Shown: piece after piece, positions 7,353-15,427 of the stretch
How the letters are laid out: the number at the start of each line of letters is the position of its first letter
Position numbering within the stretch: the stretch's first letter is position 1
Assembly (NCBI GenBank): GCA_901457705.2
Contig: LR590083.2
Location: forward strand, 978,501-1,042,500
Length of the DNA stretch: 64,000 bases
Reading direction: 5' to 3'
Origin: Beijerinckiaceae bacterium RH AL1
GTDB lineage: Bacteria > Pseudomonadota > Alphaproteobacteria > Rhizobiales > Beijerinckiaceae
Translations under genes and position numbers: made by a program
The notes under the pieces: generated by a model
Databases searched by the model: none
What the model saw: only the letters and a program-made list of their open reading frames with translations
What the model was told of the DNA's origin: nothing

Positions 7353-9866
7353 CTAACCTACGCCCGTTCCGCTGCTCGGTCCGCCGCCGGCGTCGTTGCC
7401 GGGTCTGCCGCTGCGGCTGGGGTTGAGGTCGATCACCTTGCCCCAGTGCTGCACCTGGTCGCTGAAATCCGTCGTGAACGTCTTACCCGTAATCGAGACG
7501 TTCCCCTGATTGTCCATCGTCAGCGTCGCGGCGCCGCCGCCGACGATGATCTGGAAGGTCTCGCCGACGTTGAGCTGCATCTGTTGGCCGACGTTGACGA
7601 TCATTTGCTGGCCAACGGTGTGCGTGTGCGCCTGGCCGATCGTCTCCATCTTGGTCTGGCCGATGTTGACGGACTGGCTCATGCCGACCTGCATGGCATG
7701 CGCGATGCCGATCGAATCGGTACGCGTGTTGGCGACCGAGACGTTGAGCATGCCGGGCAGCGAGAAGAGCGAGCCGACGGCGGCGCCGAGCGAGGCGCCC
7801 GAGGCGGCCAGGGCCGTGCCGGCATCGGCGAGCGGGCTCGAGGGCGAGACAACGCCGGATTGCGCGGACTGGCCGGCCGACGAGAGCACGCCGATGGCGC
7901 CGCCGGCGATCGCCGGCACCATGCTCGTCGCCGACGACATCAGCCCGCCAAGGCCGCCGGCGAGGCTGCCGAGCCCGCCCAAGCCGCTGGGGGCGCCGGA
8001 CAGCGCGCTCGTCGCGCCGCCCGCGACGCTCGAGGCCGCGCCGGCCGCGCCGGACAGCGCCCCGATCGCGCCCGACAACCCGCCGCTGACGCCGCTCGCC
8101 GCATCGGCGCCCGCGCCGCCGGCCACCGACAGCGCCTGGCCGAGCATGCCCGACGTGATGCCCATCATCCCCATCAGCGGCGCCATCATCGCAGCCGCGC
8201 CGGCGCCGGTGCCGCCGACGCTGATGTTCATCGAGCCGCCGACTTCCGTCGTCGCGTTTTGGCCAATGGTCGTCGACTGGTTCTGGCCGATCGAGCTCGA
8301 TTCGTTCGCGGCGATCGAGGTCGTCGCGTTGTTGGTGACGTTGGTCGTCTGGTCCTTCGACGCATTGAAGAACTGGTTCTCGCCGCCCGTCGCGTCCTCG
8401 AAGGTCATCTCGTTGTTGCCGGAGGATTTGTACGACTTCGAACGGAAGACCATGCGCGTCTTGTTGTCGGGCAGCGTGTAGGGCACGGGATTCGTCGGGT
8501 CCGGCAGCACGGCGGTGATGAAGGGCCGGTTGGGGTCGCCCTCCTGGTAGGAGACCACGGCCTCCATGCCGATGCGCGGGATGACCTGGTGGCCCCAGGT
8601 GGTGCCGGCCCACGGCTGGCCGACGCGGATCCACGGCGTGTCGGAGCCGTCCTTCTGCGCCTCGCGATCCCAGGGGAACCAAACTTTTACGCGCCCAAAT
8701 TGCTCGGTGTAGATCTCCTCGCCCGACGGGCCGGCGATGAGCGCGATCTGCGATCCGACGATTCTCGGCCGCGGGATCGTGCGGTGCGGCGTCGCCGGGG
8801 TCGTCGCGGGCATCGCGGTGAAGGTGTTGTCGTAGGAGGGGCGGCTCGTCGCCGCCGCCTCATAGGTCTGGTCGTGCGCGACATGGCGGATCGTGAGCAG
8901 CACCTGCTGCGCGAACGTGTCGGACGGGTTCGCCACGTCCTGCGGCGTGAAGCGCTGGCCCGGCGCCAGCGTGCGCACGGTGGAGGCGGCGGCGACCGTC
9001 TCGTAGCCGGTCTCGGTCGCCTGGATGCGGTATTTCATCGCCTGCTCGGCGGAGGTCGAATCGGAAAAGAGGCCGGGGAACTCGTAGCGCTCGGTGGCGG
9101 CGCTGCCGGGCACGATGTCGAACGAGGTCTGGTCGCCCTCGGGCGCGCTCATGGTAAGAAAGTTCCAGTCGCGGCCGCTGCGCTTGCCGGAGGTGAAGGC
9201 GAAGCTGCGCCGCCACGCGCTGATGTGGTCCTGCGCCGCCGAGCCGAGCGAGTAGCGCACCTGCGGCTCCGAGCTATCGCGGTAGCCGGAGACATGGTCG
9301 GCAACGACGAGCGTGTGCTTGCCCTGTTGGTGCTCGAACCAGTAGAACAGGCCGTCCTGCTGCATGCGGCGCAGCATGTAGTCGAGGTCGGTCTCGTTCC
9401 ACTGCACGGAGTATTCCTGCGCCGCGGGCGAGCCGGTGACGCGCAGGTCGAGATCGCTGATGCCGTGCTCCTTGCAGAGCTGCTCGACGATCGCCTGGCT
9501 CGCGAGGTTCTGGAACTTGCGGCAGTTCGACGTCTGGCTCAGCGTCCACAGCTTCGGGCGTACGGTGAGGCCGTAAGAGCGCGTCCCTCTCGACGTGAGC
9601 GAGCCCTCGTGCAGGTCGGTGACGAAGCCGTTCCACCAGCGGGTGCCGTCGTCCTTCAGCTTGAGGCGGACATCGACGCTGGCGCCGATGAGGTCGGAGG
9701 CCTTCAGGTCGTCGCGCTGCGACTTGACGGCCGCCTCGATCGTGAAGAGGCCGTTGAGACCCTCGTCGATGGCGAGGTGCTCGAGCAGCAGGACGTCATG
9801 GCCGAGCGGCGTCGCAATCGCCATCATCCGGCCGGACTGGGTGTAGGGCACGCGCTCCGACGTCAC
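7353..9866 (-). CDS. vgrG: T6SS spike protein VgrG (intact copy)
   Basis: VgrG forms the trimeric spike at the tip of the T6SS tube. The order is: gp27-like domain (residues ~15–380, with GLNGLFTIEAAV, WNGFVTDLHEG and ETDLDYMLRRMQQDGLFYWFEH), OB-fold (~400–480, FGRVKVWFPWDREAQKDGSDT, WVRVGQPWAG-type, GMEAVVSYQEGDP), then beta-helix repeats (VTNNATTSIAANESSSIGQNQSTT split by short turns). About 170 Gly/Ala/Ser-rich hydrophobic residues interrupt the helix before it resumes (NIGQTKMETIGQ). I chose GTG 9866 because GAGG precedes it; GTG 9902 would add 12 residues. First gene of the operon with DUF2169, toxin and immunity. Confidence 0.9.
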   Translation of the reverse strand: MTSERVPYTQSGRMMAIATPLGHDVLLLEHLAIDEGLNGLFTIEAAVKSQRDDLKASDLIGASVDVRLKLKDDGTRWWNGFVTDLHEGSLTSRGTRSYGLTVRPKLWTLSQTSNCRKFQNLASQAIVEQLCKEHGISDLDLRVTGSPAAQEYSVQWNETDLDYMLRRMQQDGLFYWFEHQQGKHTLVVADHVSGYRDSSEPQVRYSLGSAAQDHISAWRRSFAFTSGKRSGRDWNFLTMSAPEGDQTSFDIVPGSAATERYEFPGLFSDSTSAEQAMKYRIQATETGYETVAAASTVRTLAPGQRFTPQDVANPSDTFAQQVLLTIRHVAHDQTYEAAATSRPSYDNTFTAMPATTPATPHRTIPRPRIVGSQIALIAGPSGEEIYTEQFGRVKVWFPWDREAQKDGSDTPWIRVGQPWAGTTWGHQVIPRIGMEAVVSYQEGDPNRPFITAVLPDPTNPVPYTLPDNKTRMVFRSKSYKSSGNNEMTFEDATGGENQFFNASKDQTTNVTNNATTSIAANESSSIGQNQSTTIGQNATTEVGGSMNISVGGTGAGAAAMMAPLMGMMGITSGMLGQALSVAGGAGADAASGVSGGLSGAIGALSGAAGAASSVAGGATSALSGAPSGLGGLGSLAGGLGGLMSSATSMVPAIAGGAIGVLSSAGQSAQSGVVSPSSPLADAGTALAASGASLGAAVGSLFSLPGMLNVSVANTRTDSIGIAHAMQVGMSQSVNIGQTKMETIGQAHTHTVGQQMIVNVGQQMQLNVGETFQIIVGGGAATLTMDNQGNVSITGKTFTTDFSDQVQHWGKVIDLNPSRSGRPGNDAGGGPSSGTGVG

Positions 9867-9953
9867 CTTGCCACCTCGCGCAATAAGACTTTGGACCAAC
9901 ACGGGCAGAGTACACGCTCGCGCGCCGCCCGCAACCGCGACGAGCTTACGGCG
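9540..9953 (-). repeat. duplicated vgrG promoter and N-terminal tract, copy 1
   Basis: This 5' flank and the first ~110 codons of vgrG are nearly identical to 14716–15128. The match covers non-coding DNA to 9953, where the two flanks diverge abruptly. Inside the genes identity falls after the LWTLSQ codons. This looks like recent duplication or gene conversion. Confidence 0.75.
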
Positions 9954-10113
9954 GGAACGACAACGCTGGGATGACGGGGCGGAGAGGTGGGTCGGACTTT
10001 GAAGCGGGGACGTATGGAGTTCGGCCGTCGCGCTGCCGGTGACGACTGGCGAACGTGTCCTGCGTCGAATGTTTGGAGCTGCGCATGGGCCTCAGGTGCA
10101 ATAGCTCCAACGC

Positions 10114-10730
10114 TTATTGGAACGGGACGAATTTCGTATCGATCGACCGTGCTTCGAGCTTCCTTTTCATCGTCGTGCCGTTTCGAGAAGATGAGGTGAA
10201 GATCGTCATCCGCAAGACGGTATTCAGCTCGGGCGAGAACCAGGCTTCTTGGGTCATGACGATCGATTGCGACGTTTGATTTACTTCGTAATGTTTGACG
10301 GGAACGAGCAGGTGTCCAGAGTCATGACTTCGTCTGGAAGCATCGTGTAACGGGCATCAAATCCGGGGCCCAAGGACTTGCCGTCAACGAAAGAGGTTTC
10401 ATGGAAAGTGTTGATACCTTGATCCCAGATATACTTGCTTGTCGGGACGGTATAGGATGTGGTGATCTTCTCGCCGTCGAAGCCTTGGCTTTCCAACTGA
10501 AAATTGGCTTGAAAACGCGCGACATTCAGATGATTATTCCCGATACCTAGCTGCCTCCGCGTGAGATCTGCGCCACGATAGATCTGAACGGCGTAACGAT
10601 GGATGTCGTTCTCGACCATGTCGAGCTGGTACGGCGCGTTGGTCGTCTTTAAAGGGGTACAATCGATCGCACGAGCCTCGACAGAAATGGAAACGAAAAT
10701 AAAACCTGTTCCAAAGCTTAGGAGACTCAT
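10114..10730 (-). CDS. exported protein of unknown function, frame break near 10295
   Basis: Starts with a signal peptide (about 21 residues, ending EARA before IDC). The first frame stops at 10281 after FPSNITK. In the -1 frame sense continues without interruption as a conserved-looking C-terminus (VKHYEVN, EAWFSPELNTVLRM, KRKLEARSID) to TAA at 10114. The WFSPEL/VLR pattern is typical of the end of small periplasmic proteins of this kind, so one C was probably lost in the run near 10295. An alternative start at 10787 would add 19 residues and overlap the gene upstream. No named family was recognised. Between the T6SS tip genes, a periplasmic immunity role is possible but unproven. Confidence 0.5.
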
Positions 10731-10743
10731 TTTGCTTAAAAAA

Positions 10744-11268
10744 TTATTTATCTCTTGTCGGAGTATTACGTAAAATAATCCCTTCATCACTCGGCGCCCT
10801 ATTTGAATTACGGTCTGATTGGGAGCGTGGGGCCTCGACGATGCGCGCCGCCCACTTGTCCAGTGCCGCAGCGTCGGCTTTCGTCGTATCCTGGCGAAGC
10901 CGAACGAAATCATACCACTCGAGTTCTCCGGGTCGCCAAGCGAGAACAGCACGACGCCTGCCGGCATCTCTGTCGGAAAAGAGTTCAATGTCACCGTCAA
11001 GGAAATCATGGAACCGCCTGACGCTGAGTGACAGGGCAATGAACAGGAGTAATAGAAGGGTGAGAAGCATCAGTACATATAAAACACCCGAAAGCTCGCG
11101 CGACAAGACCGCGGCGAGTTCCTGGGGAACGCGCTCGCCCATCGACGGCGCTGAAAGGGCGTAGGTCGACACGGCGCCGAGGAGCGTTGTGACCTGGATG
11201 GCGACCCAGCACAGAGCGGCATGGAGCGCGAAACGGCTCCTGCCGATGCGGCCTTGGAAGGTGATCAT
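10744..11268 (-). CDS. DUF805-like membrane protein
   Basis: A 174-residue protein starting MITFQGRIGRSRFALH, the typical opening of DUF805 membrane proteins. A hydrophobic helix at about 18–38 and another at about 62–84 are followed by the family's SLSVRRFHD motif. After that the sequence becomes polar (about 80 residues, KADAAALDKW) instead of the last helices usually present, so it is an atypical or altered member. It is the second DUF805 protein within 1 kb and follows a VgrG tail remnant, repeating the tail–DUF805 order seen at 11790–12300. A membrane immunity function is a hypothesis from this arrangement. Confidence 0.6.
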   Translation of the reverse strand: MITFQGRIGRSRFALHAALCWVAIQVTTLLGAVSTYALSAPSMGERVPQELAAVLSRELSGVLYVLMLLTLLLLLFIALSLSVRRFHDFLDGDIELFSDRDAGRRRAVLAWRPGELEWYDFVRLRQDTTKADAAALDKWAARIVEAPRSQSDRNSNRAPSDEGIILRNTPTRDK

Positions 11269-11306
11269 GGCGGCCTCTTTTCAGCTACCTCAAGCGTGCT
11301 TAGAGT

Positions 11307-11789
11307 CTAGAAACTCCCGACACCCTTTCCGGCGTCGCCAGGCGGGACCGCCCGGGTGTCGGGGTACTCGCCTTGCGGCGGATCGTTCGCGTGCGCGCCC
11401 TGCTCCTGCATCTGCTGATTGACGAGCTTTTTCCCTTTCGACCACCAATGAAGGGCCTGCTCACTCCACTTCGCCGCTAACCCGAGGGCGATTGCCAGAC
11501 ATCTCACCGGGTTCCAGCCGTTCGTTACTGCGTTCTCGACAACCTTCGACGCCAGTTTCGCGCCTTTACCCACCCCCTTACCCTATTGGCCGGGAATGAT
11601 TTCGCCGATTGTTTGTGCGGCGACGCCGGCAACATCTTCGGTTGTCCCCGCTGTTGGGAGCCGTTGTGACTTCACTAAGCCGTCGCAGATCGTGACGCTG
11701 GCGCCTCCTGCCTCCAAGACGATCTTGTCCTTCAACATGAGGATCCTGGTCTTTTCGGTCGCTCGCTGAAAGGCGTCGCATGCCAGCCG
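11307..11789 (-). pseudogene. remnant of a VgrG C-terminal tail, interrupted by TAG
   Basis: In one minus-strand frame this stretch reads ATEKTRILMLKDKIVLEAGGASV, matching the end of the beta-helix of the vgrG at 12290–15041 (ATKNVV, EKVTLQAGTASI). A TAG at 11583–11585 follows, then in the same frame KGAKLASKVVENAV, SEQALHWWSKGKKLV, which aligns with that protein's tail (ESKLAADVVKNVT, EQKLHLYEKGKAIV). It is therefore a detached, duplicated VgrG tail. The piece 11307–11573 keeps a GTG start and could be expressed as an 88-residue protein. It sits between two DUF805 genes. Confidence 0.6.
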
Positions 11790-12257
11790 CTACGACGCCG
11801 ACTTAGGCGCAGGCGGACTATCTCGCGTAGGCTCCAACTTCTTCGAATATGCCGGAGCCGCGGATAATAATGCGAACCATATCCACTGCCAGATCGACCC
11901 AAAAGGAAACGGCAAGTCGATCTTCGGAAGGAATACTAGGACGACAATTGCCACGATTACGCTCCAACCGGGCAACCCTATATCACGCAGCCGGCGTATA
12001 GAAAATGATAGCATAAGCATTCCCAAGATGATGGCGGCGATCATGGCCAGCGTTAAAAAAGGGATTGCAAGGCTATGTGGCACTGGATAAATTCGCAGGC
12101 TAGATGGCAACGTTACATCGGTGTCTTCCGGATGCAACGTAGTCCATGAGATACTTCCTATCGAATCGATAATTAGGAAAATCAGATATATTGCTAAAGC
12201 ACCACGAGCGAAAGTCGAACGACCGATGCGACCGTACCAAGTGAAAAGCGTTTTCAT
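11790..12257 (-). CDS. DUF805 family membrane protein
   Basis: A 155-residue inner-membrane protein. It begins MKTLFTWYGRIGRSTFARG, the DUF805 signature. Predicted helices lie at about 17–37, 68–90 and 97–115, separated by the family motif FSIRRLRDIGLPGW. A further hydrophobic stretch near 118–135 contains WQWIWFALL. It lies 32 bp after the frameshifted vgrG and on the same strand, so it may be co-transcribed with it. DUF805 proteins have no firmly known role. Because VgrG tails can carry toxins and this pair is repeated next door, a membrane immunity role is an inference worth testing. Confidence 0.75.
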   Translation of the reverse strand: MKTLFTWYGRIGRSTFARGALAIYLIFLIIDSIGSISWTTLHPEDTDVTLPSSLRIYPVPHSLAIPFLTLAMIAAIILGMLMLSFSIRRLRDIGLPGWSVIVAIVVLVFLPKIDLPFPFGSIWQWIWFALLSAAPAYSKKLEPTRDSPPAPKSAS

Positions 12258-12289
12258 ACTTTCCTGTTCCTCAGCTTACGATAGAGGCG

Positions 12290-15041
12290 TCAGCGATTTC
12301 CACCGCGCCTGACTGAAGGATAGCTGTTGGCTTTGTCGACAATTGCTTTTCCCTTTTCGTAGAGGTGGAGCTTCTGTTCGACATAGGACGCAGCGGAACC
12401 GGCAGCCTTTACGATCCATTTCTTTGAGCCCGGTATCTTTTCCACGATTAGCTCCGTGACGTTTTTAACCACATCGGCGGCAAGTTTGGATTCTGGCCCT
12501 CCGCCCGTTTGTATTTCTGGGTTTGACAAAACACCGCCAGGTCCAACATTGATGCTTGCTGTGCCTGCTTGCAATGTGACCTTTTCGCCTGCTGCAATGA
12601 CGACATTTTTTGTCGCCCAAAGCACCATCGTCCCGTCTTTCTTTATCGAAATATTGTTTTCACCCACCATCAATATTAATTCGTCGCTTGCGGATATCGT
12701 TATCTTTTCAGCTGCTTGATCCATCTCATCTTCAGCAGAAATAAAAATCGCATTGTCCGATTTAAGTCCGACACCGCGACCGGCGTGCAGTTGAATATTG
12801 TGAGTCGCCGTCATATCGATTGTATCGCCGGCGACGAGTGACCAATCTTGGCCCGCGCCAATATTGATATTTTTGCCCGCGGAAAGCCCCGTGGTCATTT
12901 CCGACACAAGTGCTGTGATTGCCACCGACGTTCGTGACCTTGCTTGATCCTACCTGTTCGACGCGCGCACATCCCACATGCTCGGTTTTCATGGTGCCCG
13001 TGATGTGGTTGTGCATACCAGGTAGCGCGAAGAGCGCTGCGACGGCTTCGCTCAACTGCGCGCCGGCAGCGGCAAGTGCGGTCCCGGCATCCGGTCGAGG
13101 GCTCGGTCCGTTCCATACCTGCTGTTGCGCCTGATCTCCCATCTGATTCAAAATTCCAATCAACGAGCCCACCAAGGGCGCGACCATCGCATCAATGCCG
13201 CCCGTCAGAGTTTTTTCGAGCGCGCCCGCGAGGTCCGGCAGCGCAGTCCCTTCGCTCGATGCACTTGCCGATGGAGAGCTTGAGCCGCCTTGCTCCCCGC
13301 CGAGGCCGAGCGACTCGCCAAGCATCGTCGCCGTTACGCTGGCCAATCCTGCGACAGGAGCCATCAAACCGGCCACTCCGGCACCCGTGCTGCCTATTGT
13401 GAAGTTGATCGATTTGCCGGCCTCAAAGGTCATGTTCTGGCCGACCGTGACCGATTGGTTTTGGCCGACCACGCTGGCTTGGTTTGCACCTACGCTGAGC
13501 GTTTGATTGTTCTCGATCCTCGTCGTGTGGTCCTTCTGCGCGTGGAAGAACATGTTCTCCGCGCCGGTCGCGTCCTCGAAGGCCATCTCGTTGAAGCCCG
13601 ATGACTTGTAGGAGTTCGAACGGAAGGTCATCCGCGTCTTGTTGGTCGGCAGAGGATAAGGCGGCGGATTGGTCGGGTCGGGAACAAGAGCAGTGACAAA
13701 AGGACGGTCGGGATCGCCCTCCTGATATGAGATCAAACATTCCATGCCGACGCGTGGGATGACCTGGTGCCCCCAGGTGGAACCGGCCCAAGGCTGGCCG
13801 ACGCGAATCCAAATAGTGTCCGATCCGTCCTTCTTGGCTCGTCGGTCCCACGGAAACCAGACTTTCACTCGTCCGAATTGGTCCGTAAAGATCTCTTCGC
13901 CGGAAGGCCCGGCGATCAGGGCAATTTGTGAGCCAACTATTTTCGGCCGTCTAACGGTACGGTGCGGTGTTGCCGGCCTCGTTGCCGGCATGACCTCGAA
14001 GGTATTCGCATAAGCTGGCTGGCCGCCATTTGTCTCATAGGTGCGGTCAGTGGCCTCGTGGCGAATCGCGGTTACGACCTGCTTGGAGAACACATTTGAC
14101 GGCTTGGCAACGTCCTGCGGAACAATGGTCTGCGCTGGCGCAAGCGTGCGAACTGTGGACCGCGCTTCCACAGTTTCGAAGCCGGTCTCCGACGCCTGGA
14201 TGCGATTCTTCATCATCCCTTCCGCTCCCCAGGTGTCGGCGAAACGGCCGGGGAACTCGTATAGCTCGGCCTGTGCGTTGCCAGGCACGTCAGCGAACGT
14301 GTCTTGCGTCGCCTCCGGCGTCGACATGGTGAGGAACTGCCAGTCGCGTCCCGAGCGTTTGCCAGGAGTGAAGGCAAAACGGCGGCGCCATGCATTGATG
14401 TGATCCTGCGCCGCTGATCCTTCTGCGAAACGCACGTTCGGCTCGCTTGCCTTGTCGTAGCCCGACACATGGTCGGCGACAATCAGCGTGTGTCTCCCCT
14501 GTTGGTGGTCAAACCAATAAAACAGCCCGTCTTCTTGCATGCGTCGCAGCATAAAATCGAGGTCGGTCTCGTTCCACTGGACCGAGTAGTCTTGCGGAAC
14601 GGGCTTCCCGGTGATCCGCAGCACAAAGTCGACTATGCCGTGTTCCCGGCACAGGATCTCTATGATTTGCGGGCTGGTCTGTCCGAGAAAGATACGACAG
14701 TCGCTCCTTTGGCTCAGCGTCCACAGCTTCGGCCGCACGGTGAGCGCATAGCTGCGCGTGCCGCGCGAGGTGAGCGAGCCCTCGTGCAGGTCGGTGACGA
14801 AGCCGTTCCACCAGCGGGTGCCGTCGTCCTTCAGCTTGAGGCGGAAATCGACGCTGGCGCCGATGAGGTCGGAGGCCTGCAGGTCGTCGCGCTGCGACTT
14901 GACGGCGGCCTCGATGGTAAAGAGGCCGTTGATACCCTCGTCGATCGCGAGGTGCTCGAGCAGCAGGACGTCCTGGCCGAGCGGCGTCGCAATCGCCATC
15001 ATCCGGCCGGACTGGGTGTAGGGCACGCGCTCCGACGTCAC
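12290..15041 (-). pseudogene. vgrG: second full-length vgrG, frameshifted near 12915
   Basis: The N-terminal ~750 residues follow the same plan as the intact VgrG (gp27-like, OB-fold, beta-helix, Gly/Ala-rich insertion), with near-identity in the first ~130 residues. Near 12905–12930, just after KVTNVGGNHS, the frame changes. The remaining needle (VSEMTTGLSAGKNINIGAG, KITISASDELILMVG, EKVTLQAGTASI) and a tail of about 75 residues (KLAADVVKNVTELIVEK to VRRGGNR) lie in the +1 frame and end at 12290. The change fits one extra base or two missing bases. GTG 15041 is preceded by GAGGTGG. If the break is a sequencing error this would be a specialised VgrG whose tail is the candidate effector. Confidence 0.8.
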
Positions 15042-15128
15042 CTCGCCACCTCGCGCAATAAGACTTTGGACCAACACGGGCAGAGTACACGCTCGCGCGC
15101 CGCCCGCAACCGCGACGAGCTTACGGCG
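14716..15128 (-). repeat. duplicated vgrG promoter and N-terminal tract, copy 2
   Basis: Partner of 9540–9953. The 87 bp upstream of the start are identical between the two copies and then diverge at 15128. Any promoter in this block is shared by both vgrG genes. Confidence 0.75.
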
Positions 15129-15213
15129 AGGATTTCAACGATATGATGACGGTGGCGGGCCCTTTCGCAACGCGGCAGGAAAGTTGCGCAACAAACATCG
15201 ACGAGGCCGCGAT

Positions 15214-15354
15214 GTCGGCGCTCGCCGACCTCCATCCCGCGTGTCGGCGCGCGCCAACAAAGGTCCTTGCCGGGGTCGGCGCACGCCGACATTGGCCCTT
15301 TTCGGTTTCGGCGCTCGCCGACTTTGGCGCGCTTTGGAGTCGGCGAAAGCCGAC
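15214..15354. repeat. five-copy palindrome array with 32-bp period
   Basis: Five copies of a 16-bp imperfect palindrome of the form GTCGGCGCNCGCCGAC start at 15214, 15243, 15275, 15307 and 15339. The spacing is 29, 32, 32 and 32 bp. Spacers are 13–16 bp and unrelated to each other apart from a TTGG motif. It lies in the 386-bp gap between the vgrG promoter and phoR, which shows no convincing gene. It could form a row of hairpins or bind a protein on one helix face. Confidence 0.75.
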
Positions 15355-15427
15355 AGGCGCGTGACGCGGACCATGCAGGGCGGGGCGATTGACGTGCCTC
15401 CAACGTCCGGTTATAATACCGGATCGC

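Noticed and set aside
6123-9974. Very long plus-strand open frame opposite vgrG and DUF2169
   Set aside because: It is antisense to clearly conserved genes, Arg/Gly/Ala-rich and without domain motifs. Long antisense frames are expected at this GC content.
9987-10279. Small plus-strand reading frames between vgrG and the exported protein
   Set aside because: They are antisense to the rescued C-terminus of the exported protein and have no ribosome site or recognisable content.
7353-15041. Prophage tail spike genes instead of T6SS
   Set aside because: VgrG, DUF2169 and DUF4150 PAAR-like partners are T6SS signatures. No phage capsid, terminase or integrase genes are near.
15214-15354. CRISPR array
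   Set aside because: Repeats are palindromic 16-mers with variable sequence, spacers are only 13–16 bp, and no cas genes are present.
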